From Nemertoderma westbladi (taxonomy: Eukaryota > Xenacoelomorpha > Nemertodermatida > Nemertodermatidae): DNA of 64,000 bases. Under the pieces are notes generated by a model. That model was given only the letters and a program-made list of their open reading frames with translations. It ran no database searches and was not told the origin of the DNA. Every line of letters begins with the position of its first letter. The stretch's first letter is position 1. The position numbers and the translations under genes are program-made. Positions 30,201 to 39,719 of this stretch are shown one piece after another. Where the stretch lies: NCBI GenBank assembly GCA_032718475.1, contig JAUCBJ010003676.1, positions 62,001-126,000 of the forward strand. Direction: 5' to 3'.

Positions 30201-32538
30201 TCCAACTTACCTGCTCCGCGTCGGTCCTTCTTTCCTTATAGTTTCGGGACTTCTGACGTCTCATTTCTTCCTCTTCATCGCTTGACTCTGTGTCAGTCCT
30301 TAGCGCTCGCGATGGTTTGCGCGCCGAGGCCCTGATCCAAGCCTCCTCAATAAATTTCTCGGCCGAATTATCGAAGTTGGGATTATGAATATTCGGGACA
30401 GGCGTCCTTACCTGAGGTCTATGTGGTATAGTCTCCTCCGATATGCGTACTCGTTGACTAGGCTGGACTTTATCTAACTCAGGCCTGCTAGGATTAGAAT
30501 TACTTCTTACCTGGGCTGCTTCCTTTAACCGTAGGTTGCTAAGCATGTCCGTTATAGGTTGGATGTGCGGCGATATAGCTTGCGCTAAACTAGCACTTAA
30601 CTCATCCCTCGTAATAAATTCCTGGCTAGGGTTCTGTTGTATAGTCGGCTCTATCTGAGTAATCCGCTGTCTCTCATATGATCCCTCTTCCGGTTTAACC
30701 CGGAAGTTCTCCGTCGAACTGGGTCGGCGCTCCGTCCCCGTATTCCAAACCCGCGGGTTCGGTTCGCCCAATACTCGGCCCGTCGGAGTTTCTTCTCTAA
30801 ATTCTTCGTTGTCGCGTTCGGTGTATAGTGGTGCGGTGTTCTGATGCCGTGGATTCTGCGCGATAGGTGAAGCACTAATACCAACTGGCGTGCGATATGT
30901 AGAGAATGGTTTAGCGATCCGTGTACTCGTAATAGCTGGACCGGGTATAGGAATTCTGGTCGTCGTCGACTCGCGTATGGTCGGAGTTCTCGCTTCCTGT
31001 TCGGCCTTCTGCAGTGCGAACAGTTCTCGCAACTCGGTCCCTACACTCGCCCCACATTCTTCGATCATTCGCATCCCCTTCTCGGCGATTTCATTCGCCT
31101 TCCTAGTCCGTTCTTCGCTCTCTAAACTTAATCTCGCACTTTCCAACTGCGCCAGTTTACGTTCTTCTTCTTCCCTCGCTCGTCTCGCTGCGCTCTCTTC
31201 TTCCACCAGCGCCTTCTCTTCATACAACGCCCGTCGCTCCTTCTCGATCTCGAGTTCGCGTTCTTTGCGCTCGTGTTCGAGTTGAAGTTCGTATTCCTTT
31301 TGTTCGCGTTCGAGCTGGAGTTCGCGTTCCTTGCGTTCGCGTTCGAGCTTGAGTTCGCGTTCCTTGCATTCGCGTTCCGCTTGCTCGCGCTTACCTTTCT
31401 CTTCCAACTCTCGCAACTTTGCGTCTAACTTACGTGTGCGCTCCCGTTCCCGCTCGGCTTCCTTCCGTGCTTCCGATGCACGCAAAACTTCCGCCTGTTG
31501 TTCGTCCAGTTGGCGTCTTCTCTCCTCCGCCGAGTTGTGAGAAACAAGGGATCTAGCACATATAACCTTCCCTCGCGCGTGACTAACCTGGGAATCGCCA
31601 CTGTCTCTGCATGCGTCGTCGGGTGGAGTCAACGTCCTCTGTTGAATGTTCTCCGTCGTCGGTAGCACCTGACCTGGTACCACCACTCCATTCTGCATCA
31701 GCCAGCTAGTAACTTCCCTTTGATACCTGCGCTCTTCTTTATCTTGGATCTCTTCTCGCTCCACTAAGTCTCTCAACTCTGCGTCACTCACCTGAGTCGC
31801 CTGCGTTTGTGATGCCCATAGCAGCCAGTTCTCCGTCCTAACTCGTCGGAATCGCTCCGATAACTCGCGATGCTCCAACAGGGCTGCCAAAACCCTATCA
31901 TAAATCCTCGTCGCCACGTCGCTCGACTGAGACTCTACTGCCTTCTTCGCTAGGACTGCAAGCTCCTCCGTCTGCTTGAATAACGCTGAATTATATCCTC
32001 TTCTAATCTCTACTAACTCTACCCTCCCGATGTTCGCTGAGTCGGCTAACATTTTCCTTACCTTGTCCGCCGTCCGAGTTATATGTCCGGCGTGCGCGCG
32101 AAGTTTCTTCTTTATCGCAATGTCGAACTCTCTATCACTTACCTGACTTACACTCGGTGGACTTGAAGGGTTATTTCGGGAACTACGGGTACTCCTTACA
32201 GCCGTTGGGACCACGGCACTTACCATACCCACAGGTCTGGAAACCGGGCTCCGGGCTCTCGCTTCTGCTACACTACCCTCCCTATCACTCACCTCTGTCC
32301 GGGCTTCCGTACAGTCCTTCCTATCAGTAGCGGTAGGGGATCCTAATACTATTACCTGAGGTAGTTCTTCTTCCTCACTAGTCACTGTCTCGTCCTCCTG
32401 TTCACTTACGTCAGCGTCGCTCGCTGCGTCGTCATAGTCGGCATTGTCGTCAACAGTAATATTTACGCTATCGTCAGTCGGCGGTCCGGCCGCCGTCTCA
32501 TAGCTGTCCTCTACTGCCTCCTTGTCTGAGACACTCAT
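24241..32538 (-). CDS. BEL element B gag-pol polyprotein, intact (2765 residues)
   Basis: A single open frame from ATG 32538 to the stop at 24241 makes all structural and replication proteins. An acidic N-terminus precedes a Glu/Arg coiled coil (about 340-560, runs of ERERKERELQLE). A DUF1759-type gag region has PQKFMGNHKHW. Zinc motifs are CQYC, CWACLAPGHVRRQC near 1103 and CMECGRLHHKLLH. The DUF1758 protease has MLDTASTLSY with Asp 1237. RT has FTCDIEAMF and YMDD at 1775-1778. RNase H has LFSDASDTGFG, PRAELQ, WTDASLVL and NPADITSRG. Then come an H2C2 finger, the integrase core (VDCFGP Asp 2450, YSDKGTNF, SWERL) and DUF5641 ending DIVLLEE. All catalytic residues looked for are present, so this copy may be competent. 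A SLERPEE repeat lies between RNase H and integrase. Confidence 0.96.
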   Translation of the reverse strand: MSVSDKEAVEDSYETAAGPPTDDSVNITVDDNADYDDAASDADVSEQEDETVTSEEEELPQVIVLGSPTATDRKDCTEARTEVSDREGSVAEARARSPVSRPVGMVSAVVPTAVRSTRSSRNNPSSPPSVSQVSDREFDIAIKKKLRAHAGHITRTADKVRKMLADSANIGRVELVEIRRGYNSALFKQTEELAVLAKKAVESQSSDVATRIYDRVLAALLEHRELSERFRRVRTENWLLWASQTQATQVSDAELRDLVEREEIQDKEERRYQREVTSWLMQNGVVVPGQVLPTTENIQQRTLTPPDDACRDSGDSQVSHARGKVICARSLVSHNSAEERRRQLDEQQAEVLRASEARKEAERERERTRKLDAKLRELEEKGKREQAERECKERELKLERERKERELQLEREQKEYELQLEHERKERELEIEKERRALYEEKALVEEESAARRAREEEERKLAQLESARLSLESEERTRKANEIAEKGMRMIEECGASVGTELRELFALQKAEQEARTPTIRESTTTRIPIPGPAITSTRIAKPFSTYRTPVGISASPIAQNPRHQNTAPLYTERDNEEFREETPTGRVLGEPNPRVWNTGTERRPSSTENFRVKPEEGSYERQRITQIEPTIQQNPSQEFITRDELSASLAQAISPHIQPITDMLSNLRLKEAAQVRSNSNPSRPELDKVQPSQRVRISEETIPHRPQVRTPVPNIHNPNFDNSAEKFIEEAWIRASARKPSRALRTDTESSDEEEEMRRQKSRNYKERRTDAEQVSWNHRERTRLNNPAELNHLLTRNDATLRDIGKFAARQGLPTQQPQKFMGNHKHWRTFKTYVDEQLTNSTFTPNEKFNYLLQMLHREPRAIADNFVGNERAFELAMKTLSDIYGNKTKMAQSIVEDLGKGGRITTPLELLNLANAISNALDILRTVNLPHHGDHAEVLKSVIRRLNMRYRQKWRKLENKLEGQGKVLTLQHIHDMIATEAVAEMKSNFSEENMRESKPVTGKSMVSFDDNRTTVTYNSVDRYNSSTPAFRSDSRVWSGERLDRPRLKQQELPDGFVGCQYCLLKEVRSDDHKLDSCRRFKELNSEQRRVQVRTLDTCWACLAPGHVRRQCPNSKDGCMECGRLHHKLLHADFHTPTDRYLQRNPQRKGSKEPVSIRRNTYTGIQDDGYQPGSSDEDGESSAREVTCQGFTADSSSTSARTYLSSATSEIFRVIPVKLTGDKGSKRIYVMLDTASTLSYIDEEVARAVSSFQDAEEIQIELKSMHGVGDLKGHRISVELDSLLPRDQHTRQERKALPLDGFKCLAMKGFGRQLGKVPPMSPIAQEYFDKLRIPRHQVGYRNVSMLIGAEQLIAHQIWETRPAEPHVNGPHAHRTILGWYTRVPMSYEFTGGDKPMDRYDELQPITQPPLVEPPDIDEFRRTCIDHYSDFSESDEELIPDNVRLSEPLHNDRTDSEPEDYCYQTRGSGSAAHATYLTNVLTYTDIVEGQVAKYRDLDIFQYSEEELQKELIRQDLETGARTVEWLDRDAMEPGGYDLAMSTDEKRSLEMMEDTIRLLPTGHFEVGMLWRRQPPKLENNYNLALKRLNGVRARLLKNPDIREKYCAQINNYFAKGFAGKVEDPDLVTDQTYYLPHHYVTHPDKPDKVRVVNDCAAVYRGMSLNSELMDGPNLNNYLIGILLRFRQRRFAFTCDIEAMFHQVRACKADQDSLRFLWYENEDLSGPVVTYQMYVRIFGARDSPNGTLFVLKKTATAQIGKYPVEVIESILRNFYMDDGLVSKDTAEQAIEVAHGLQECLATGGFPLTKFTTNSEALLESFPVKDRGSGDIELGVEPIPMARVLGLAWNPNSDKFQVRVRFEPSSPDKVLTKRICLSTLSRLFDPMNFISPVILQARACMRKIWLSDLEWDEPISPIHAKQWREWEAELHLLKNIDVPRSYFPNQLVFPADLELHLFSDASDTGFGMVAYLRREVSQDKFETAFVTSRSKTMPVKYMTVPRAELQAAVVSVEVSKQITEELDTTLTLFYWTDASLVLVYIAADNIALKTFMANRRAQIVDFSTKEQWRHCPGVLNPADITSRGAMPVEFCQEESQEFWLHGPDFLTRTQEHWPERLKIVTNPMPEDAEVKVEKVSKSKSKAKLKSLERPEESLERPEESLERPGDLSDQQTYVTTRSGRVSYDVKPPLQTRRQSQLISDGQKMTDKMEPLVSKPAGLDSKLPLVSGQPSLALESCSIYDKLLNSSASWLTICKRTAWLSRYISYLCLKHSKHLREPLSTNSERIRKLKQPLTEDEIDQAELKHLKHYQMCAFPKEFHLLSAQRPVLYKPLRKWSPLIHKGLICHRSRIQTVDINSQFRFPVIIPSHPIELQRAILWDIHKRLHHAGKLHCLSAARQRFILLQPSRAVGTMYDACLVCKRVNARVLEQEMAELLEARVQAYDPPFTNTGVDCFGPIEAKSGRLTHKRWGLLLTCMASRAIHIERVADMSTKSLLLALKRFMARRGLVKAFYSDKGTNFVGGNSELNAAHKAAQNKEISAALLPQRVEWRFNTPESPWRGGSWERLVRSVKQAIAKTLPVNKQLTDDELVTAFIEIEHTLNSRPIAMLPDGVALTLNHLLMQSPAFLVPASEPISADLYSRKSWKVTQLVAYTFWEYWREYYLPTISTRTKWYKTVRGLQRGDYVLITEPIVKRKYWETGVILHTHPDVQNIVRTVTVKIRCKCPHPKKCKTNGLHTLDRPVQDIVLLEETRIETGDYNLSPASKQS

Positions 32539-33618
32539 AGTCTAATAATGTTTGCCTTCCGGCAAAATATCTCGCAAAGTTCGAGATATAATTATAATTT
32601 AACCGAAAATACGGTCAAATTATTTGTCAAATAATCAGTTGGTCCAAAATGTCAAAATAAATTCGCAATGCAATATTGCGAATTTAATGGGGTATATAGT
32701 TATAGCAAATACTAGCACAATATTTAAACAAAATATTATTATATAGCTACTATAGCAATTAAATACCGGTATGACACAAAATAGCTTTGAATCTAATACA
32801 AAATATTCAAAATAAACTTGCCACCCGATTATTTCTAATTTTACATATATAGCTCTAATCAACGTAATTTTAATTTCAAATATTATATGTATCCACTAGC
32901 GCGTGGCTACATCTTCGGGTTGCGACTCTCTCTAACTCTCTCTCTAACTTGAGCGATTCAAAACCATGGCCGGCTAAACCTAAATATCCTAACTAATAAA
33001 TTGAGTTCAGCTTCGCAGTTAAACAACCGATAATTTTTTACTGCTTCCACAAACACAATGGTGCCAACAGAACAACTAACCTTGTTTGCTGTGAGATTCC
33101 ACGTCCGCGTCCAAAGATTCAGGCTTTTCGCTGATTGCAAACCGAACCCGCAGACCCACACGAACCCCAAACTCAGAAGTTCTGTCTTGCCATGTATCTC
33201 CAGATGGTATAAAATAACTAAGCGGTTACCTAACATACCGGTACAAAACTCTAGAATTTTACAAAATAATTTTGACCGAAACTGAATTCTCGCAAACCTA
33301 GCTAATAATTTTCAAAAAACTTACTAATTACAATTTGCCCTAAGGCCTAAGCAACTGTATTCGCAATTAGTAAAAACGCACTACCGTACATCCACTGTAT
33401 GCAGTACAGTAAGTAAAACAGTACACCAACCTAACAGCCTAATGCTACTGTGTGTGTGGTACGGCAAACAAATGTCCTTCTACCGTACGCAGTAACAGCA
33501 ATCAGCCTAATGTACTACTGTACTATCGTACGCAACCAGTGAATACAGTAATCTAAACTAGCAGCCTAAGAATACTCTATTGACCGCTGCAAGCAACAGC
33601 CAATAAAACATACCTTAC
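32539..33618 (-). promoter_or_regulatory. 5' leader of element B with possible primer-binding site
   Basis: About 1.1 kb of AT-rich leader lies between the 5' LTR and gag. On the minus strand, about 17 bases after the LTR, comes TGGCTGTTGCTTGCAGC. TGG is what the CCA end of a tRNA would pair with, so this could be the primer-binding site, but I cannot name the tRNA. The open frames here are not convincing. Confidence 0.4.
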
Positions 33619-35846
33619 TGTTAAACAACCGCGACACCTATACTAACAGCAGAACTGTTGAACAGACAAATACCCGTATACCTCTCTGCCAACCTAATGA
33701 GCTCTCGCCTAACCAATAAGACACAAAGACTGCTCTACTGTTAAGTAAAGGGGATCAGGAGTGTGCTATTACTAAATTGTAAGGGTTGCTAAATACAAAA
33801 CCGCTACTTACCGTTGGATGGCGCTAATCTGCCGTCCGCTAATATATTTTACTAAATTTACACAACTCCTGCAAAATCGCTTGTTCCTTTCTCTACCGAT
33901 CGCTCGATAGAGAGCTAACTGTTCGAATCTATGAGCCACACGGGAATAACCAAAACAATAAACCCGAGTCGGCTCCCTAAGCTTACTTAAGACGAGTGCG
34001 AGGGGCTTTGCACTCAGAGTATATTCTTACGCCTAATTTTACCACTGAAATACGCTAATGCCTACGTCTTTTCTAATCGCGAATACTGGGGGTTCCCTAA
34101 CGGAATGTGTGAATGCGAGAATATTTAAAATAATCAAAATGGTACAGTACAATGTCTTTCGTAGGTGATACCGCTCTGGGTCTAAACTTGCCTGCAGCTG
34201 GCTTTAGGCCAGCAACTCACTAGTGTCTTGCGTACTGACTATTGCGATCTAGTTTATTACCCGCTAATGCAAATAACCGCTTAGCGTGAATAGTTTACAG
34301 TACTCTAATTATTACCTTAGCTACTCTCCGCTATGCTGCGTACTAATTCTTAATTTTTACTAATCAATTACAGTCACAAATATGTAACAGCGTACTAATT
34401 ACTAAGAGTTCCAGAATGCGTAATTCTAATTTATTACGCAACAGGTTTCGCTAGTAATAGCCTAAATTGCCGTATTACTTTGACCTAAGCAGTAGTTAAT
34501 TGTTGTAACTAAGAAATAGAAATCAATCAAAAGGGAATGGGGCGCCTACCTAAGCATTCGTAATCATAGGCACACTTCAGTAACACACCAATCAGCGTCA
34601 GCAATCACAGATCACAATAGTACAACTTGCAATTATACAATCTGCAATTATATAATTCGCAACATAATAATTCGCAATTGACTAATTCGCAATCTACTTA
34701 CTCGCAACTTACTTACTGTAAGGTATGCAGGCCCCTCCCGGGTACATCTAGGCTTCCTAAGTAACCCAATTCCTGCCCCCTAATACTAAATAGAGACAAA
34801 ACCTGGATCATCAGCCCCCTAATTACTGTACCAGCGAGCGGTCTCCAACCTACAGTCCAAATCGCCCGACTGCAACGTTGACCCCCGCCAGCGTTGCCCG
34901 CTTTTGAATCCTCCGCTCTCCCTAGTCGCTCAACCCCCCGATGTGCCCACCGCCCACTGGCACCTTAGCCCTTCATTATGCTAATAGCTACCGTAGCGGC
35001 GCATGCAAATCACAAAGTCTGACAGTCTCAGAAATCCCTTAGGATTATTGCGCAGAAAGGAATCACATAGAACCATTAATCAAAAGTAGAAATCATAGTT
35101 CAGTTGTAATTAGCAGTAATCGAAGGAATTAATTGAGAAACACAATCGAGAGTAATCGCACTAGCAAATCATTCCAAGAAATTAATCAAAATTAGCAAAT
35201 TGCAGAAAATACGCCAAAATATCCGTCAAAAATTGAATAGGGACAGCTCAGCAAGTACAAAGATGATATCAGATCCTTGTGAGGTGTCATGGGGCAGATT
35301 GGTAAGGCTCTACCGGCACACCGCCAATTTATAGGTGATCCGGGTGGGTGATGCAATAGGGTGACTCAATCGCTCTCCTATTGGCTCTCCAGTCCGTGCT
35401 AGCATTAGACCAACCTGGAAGCAGTTAGTCCAATAAGGAGGCCGGATTGTAGCCCTATTGCTCCCCAACTTCAAATTATTACCATATATGGTAATGGTTC
35501 ACGTCCTTGGCTGCTGAATGGCCAGGACAGCGTCCCTATATGCTAGCCCTATCGATGCTAATATCAGCAAGCACAAAATCCAGGGTCCGAATAAACTTGC
35601 TACCCTGGAACTATCTACATATATCCTAATACAAAATTACGTAGGTAGGGCTACATACTATACAAAATGGATGGATTCAAAATATATGGGCGTTTCGATT
35701 TCCCTATCTAAATATCATTGCGTTATTATGCCTTATCTAAAATATTATGCTGCACAACGGACTAATATTACATACAGTATAACGGACTAATATTGTGTAC
35801 AGTATAACGACTAATATATGTGGATACAGCGCCATATACCGTAACA
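33619..35846 (-). repeat. 5' LTR of element B
   Basis: 2228 bp, partner of 19311-21537. Visible differences include g/a in the gagccacgcgg context, t/c in ggggtgcct, and a one-base insertion near 35276. Confidence 0.96.
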
Positions 35847-35851
35847 GATGA
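35847..35851. repeat. target-site duplication GATGA, right copy
   Basis: Matches 19306-19310 and follows the TAACA terminus of element B. Confidence 0.92.
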
Positions 35852-36110
35852 GCTGGGCCAATCATAGGACACAAAGCACTTTATTGCTCAAATGTGAAGC
35901 TGTGGAAAATTCTGTTTGGTTTCCATGTGCGATATTTAGTATAAAAGGCCGGTTTGCCTTCGGTTATCATTCCTAAAAACACCCCCTTATACCTTACTTC
36001 GGTTATCACACACACACTCTCTTATTCTTGTAAAATTAGTTTATTTGGTTTCTTGTTGAAACTTTATTTGATAAATCCTTTGTAAAACTGTAAATATACT
36101 GCAAATTCCT
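35852..36110 (+). promoter_or_regulatory. right part of the interrupted LTR, with TATA box
   Basis: It resumes with gctgggccaatcatagg, homologous to 19193-19210. TATAAAAGG lies at 35940-35948, followed about 25 bases later by tcggttatcattcc, a plausible initiation region. A CCAAT box lies upstream. The end of the LTR is not certain. tttggtccaactttggga near 36125 could be a primer-binding region if this is instead the 5' LTR of another element. Confidence 0.55.
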
Positions 36111-36415
36111 GAACATGTTTTCTTTTGGTCCAACTTTGGGACAGCCAAACATCGGGAAGATGGCAGCCTAGACCGTTAGGCCGTAAGCAACGCAGGGAAA
36201 AGATGTCCACAACACGCTAGCGCCCACATTGGATTGACCGCGCACCCCCTTTGCCCTTCGAAATACTCCACTTGCCATGCAGCGCCCGCTTTGTGAGAAA
36301 GGTAAGACTTTGTTCGACGCCCTTGCCCGCCGTAAGACCTATAGATCAGGGTAAGCGTGACGCCGTCCTGGACGCCGCAAATTTAGGATCAAATAATTAT
36401 ATTCAGACAGAAACA

Positions 36416-36625
36416 CCCCCCCCCCCCCCCCCCTTTGTCAGTCCTACGAACCCCTGGGTTAACCTGTACTTCCTACAGGTGCGAACTATTGCCATTCGTC
36501 AGTACGCGAGTACATAGGTACGGACAGCATATGTTCCATAATTTAGTGATTCGTAGTATTGACTGTTTGGTACCGGTTCGCTTTGTAGAACGTACATTAG
36601 TACCCCCCCCCCCCCCCCCCCCCCC
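36416..36625 (+). repeat. two long poly-C tracts
   Basis: Runs of C at 36416-36433 and 36604-36625, about 190 bases apart, outside the poly-C repeat family. They give spurious Pro-rich or Gly-rich open frames on the two strands. Confidence 0.9.
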
Positions 36626-36639
36626 TTGTCTGGAGTTAG

Positions 36640-37650
36640 CTATTTGATCAGGCAAGGAGTATTTCTGCTACAGGCACACTGCTTGGCCTAGGGAGGTTTT
36701 ATTAATATCCTACCGCGCCTTGCCACGTACTGATAGGTATTGCTGCTAACTACCGCGGCAACAAAGTTCTAGAATTAAATTATTATACCAGATCAGCTAA
36801 CGTACGGTAGCGATTAACCCCTATTTCTTATCTTACAACCAGAATCTGGTATTAGTACCGATCACGGGTGTAGTTACTAACACCGTGGTTGCCCATTGGG
36901 TTGTGGATAGGAAGGAGAGAGCTTTGACGTCATTTTGTGAGTATAAAGTTCTACAAAACGCGACTAGTTTATTTAATAGCTAGCGCACGGTATCATTTCG
37001 GTCAGAAAATCACTAAAACCTAGTAAAGGAAATACACGAAATTGTTTTATTTGTAACACACCCACACACACACGCCCTAAAACATATTGCCCTTAGAGTT
37101 CTACTAGCTATAGCGTACTATACATTACTTTAGGCAGAAATTATCTGTATTTGTAAAATTAGGATCTGATTTAATTGCGGCAAGAGAGAGCATTTCACTT
37201 TCGTTATTAAACTGTTGTTTTCTGTCCAGCAGTATTGTTACATTTAGGCTTGACCCTTTAGACTGATTTCGTACAGGGGGATCAGTTATCGTTACATTTA
37301 GGCACGACTTTTAGGCTGATTTAGACAGGGGTAATCAGCATTGTTACACTAGGTCTGTTAACCACCTAGCTCGTATATAAACCATATAAATCACACCGCG
37401 GCAAGTTACTGTATTTAGGACTGTCAGTGATAGTTAGGATTCGCTGCGCGGGGATTGTTTTCCCGTGAGTTTGGTCTGTTACTGTAACTGTACATCTGCC
37501 TCACCGGTTAGAGGACAGGTATCCTTTTGTCTAGTACGTAGGCATTAGACCCGCTCACGTACATAGAATAGATACTAGGCTCTGTTCCTCGCCAGTAGTC
37601 GTTTGTGTATTGTATCTGTTTGTTTAGATATCCTGGACTGGGATTTGTTG
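36640..37650. other. no gene recognised; promoter-like AT/GC mix
   Basis: TATA-like words (gtataaag near 36942, gtatataaacc near 37373) and a repeated ttacatttaggc..gactttaggctgattt (37238-37330) are present. It may be leader sequence of a retroelement, but I cannot support any gene. Confidence 0.35.
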
Positions 37651-39440
37651 TCAGATACTGTACGAGCCCGTATACATTACTAGAGTCTCATAGTAAGATA
37701 CATCGTTACTAGGATCTGGTAAGCGGTATACTACTGGACCCTTACACCATGAAATGTCTGAAACTACAAATGGATTTCGAATTTTGACAGCTGCAATGTG
37801 GCTTCGATATTCCTCGGGGGTGTAAACTCTTTCAATCTTTGAAAGGTATTGTTCTATGATGCCAAAATCACGATCCGAATCTAAATAACTGTGGCCTACT
37901 TCCGGGAATTTATGATCTATAATCTTAAGCTTACCTATACCAATGATGTACTGCCAAAGGCAAAGGATGAACCAATTCTTATTCTGGCCACCACAGGAAT
38001 CTGACCAAGCTATAAGATGTTCCCCTTTTATCGCTTCACTTTCAATGAAGGCCAGTAATGATGACATAATTTCCTCGCTTCCACGACCAGACTGATTTTC
38101 CGTCCAAGTTTGCATGTACCCATTTGAATGTCCTGGACGTGTCACGTGTATCCCTAAGTTATAAAACCACAACTGTCGAAGATAGAATGCAACTGAAGTA
38201 GGAATCTTTGGGAGTGGTAAGGTTTTCTGTAAATCAAACGTTATAAAGGTCATATTTGTGTTTGTCTCAGTATTCTTACGATCTTCTTTTAGTGACTCAA
38301 TAGCAAATTTATAATTTTCTTTATGTTCATCTGTACATTCATTTCGATCACACTGAGCGCAAACATCTGAGCGAGGGCAACCAAACCCTAAGTTAAACTC
38401 TTCTGTAAATACACGGTGAAAATAATCCGCCGAAATAATGTCTCTATATTCGAGATTCTCTTCTAAATACTCAATACTAAATACATCGTTGGCACTGTCA
38501 ACACTGGTGATAGGTATTCCCTATTTTTATTCTTAGTTCTCGAATAGTGAGACTTTTCTGTTGGATATTTATTAATATGTTTTACAACGCTAGTGCGACC
38601 GTCATCAGAAACCTTGTTGGGTCGATTATTATGCGTTCCACTTTGCCTTGGCGATGGTCCAGTATCGCCTTGGTAAACAGAACTACGAACTCTGTCTATT
38701 ACTGTGTTTGATACCTGAAGGATATTTCGTAGAGCAACTTTACACACATTAACATCAGTGCCACTGACTTTCAGTGAATACTTGTATGATGCAGTGTGGT
38801 GCTTACTAGCACCCTTTCGCTTCCGCCTACATTCCAACTTATGGATACAACTAGAAATAAATATATCTTTCCCTTTATTATCCACTGAATAGAAATAATC
38901 GAAAATGATCTTTCGTTGATCCTTTGAAATACGGCCACTGCAATTTTGCTGGCAATTAGGCTTGCAAATAATTTCACCATCATGGACCGTCTTTGCAGAA
39001 ATTTCTTTACCTCTTGAACTTATATAAGATTCGCCTTTACTACGATTAATTTTCCTCTGATTTTTTTTCCAGAGCTTAGGGTTTCTTTTTCGCTTCCTTG
39101 AGGATTTCCCATCATTTTCATATTCTTTGCCTGAAGATAAAGTATGTGGATCATCATTAGTGCTGATGTTAGCTACTGCTATTTCATCAGGCTCCTCTTC
39201 TCCGAGGTTGGAGTAAGATTCGTCAGTTTCGTTCGGATCATATTCAGATTCAGAAGTAACTGCTTCAGAAGATGATTCTGCGTTGGCAGGAACATTTCCT
39301 GTTATGTGGCCTATTTCTGATGGATTGGATATGGATACAGAGTCAGATATTTCTTGAAAGCTAACAGTATTTCTAATCCATTGTTTGTAGACTAAGTCAC
39401 TAAGTACCTTCCTAGTAAGTAAGTATTCAATAATAGCCAT
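37651..39440 (-). pseudogene. DUF7869-type transposon-like gene, broken by a frameshift
   Basis: The minus-strand product has an acidic N-terminal part and then a basic stretch (SSRKRKRNPKLWKKNQ). A Cys cluster follows (CKPNCQQNC) and a helical region that ends out of frame near 38480. The adjacent frame continues with GFGCPRSDVCAQCDRNEC, a second Cys cluster. It then runs into the conserved core FYLRQLWFYNLGIH, RGSEEIMSSL, WSDSCGGQNKNW and SYLDSDRDFGIIE. I recognise this core as the family called DUF7869, found in many copies in invertebrate genomes and thought to be transposon-derived. The Asp residues in SDSCGG and DRDFG could be catalytic, but no mechanism is established to my knowledge. 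One frameshift at about 38475-38490 breaks the gene. No terminal repeats were identified. Confidence 0.75.
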
Positions 39441-39719
39441 ATATTCATATACCTAATAGTACATAAATTATTGTTTTTCACGAAACGAGTATACTTATAG
39501 TAATTGGTTTAAAAATACCGGTAGGCCTACTGCAAAAATACTATAGGATATTGCAGGATTGTTGAGCCGACCTCAGGAAAGTAATAATGAAGGATATACA
39601 ATAAAATAATTTCAAATTGTATTGAGACATATCATACACTTAAGGCTGCATAAGGTTATGTGTAATTTTTTTTCATTTTACAAGACCATAAAGAGTTATG
39701 TTACATAGAATGGAACATA

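Larger units (their letters stand above)
22115..32239 (-). repeat. dispersed hairpin motif of element B (six copies)
   Basis: The form CAAACC-NNNN-GGTTTG occurs (plus-strand coordinates) at 22115-22130, 23799-23814, 25888-25903, 28125-28140, 30746-30761 and 32224-32239. Loops are CGCG, CACA, CGCA or CACG. The copy at 28125 is CAGACC..GGTCTG, a compensating A-T to G-C pair change; the 30746 copy pairs through G-U on the RNA strand; the 32224 copy has one mismatch. Four copies lie inside gag-pol and are read as KPAGL, RVWN, RGSGS or RPVGM-type peptides, and two lie in noncoding parts. Confidence 0.85.
19311..35846 (-). mobile_element. BEL/Pao LTR retrotransposon, element B, complete young insertion (16.5 kb)
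   Basis: Two near-identical 2.2-kb LTRs beginning TGTTA and ending TAACA flank the element, with GATGA target duplications outside. The coding strand is minus: 5' LTR 33619-35846, gag-pol 32538-24241, broken accessory ORF about 23512-22412, 3' LTR 19311-21537. By eye the LTRs differ at about ten substitutions and one single-base indel, so insertion is recent. It sits inside an LTR-like sequence. Confidence 0.97.
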
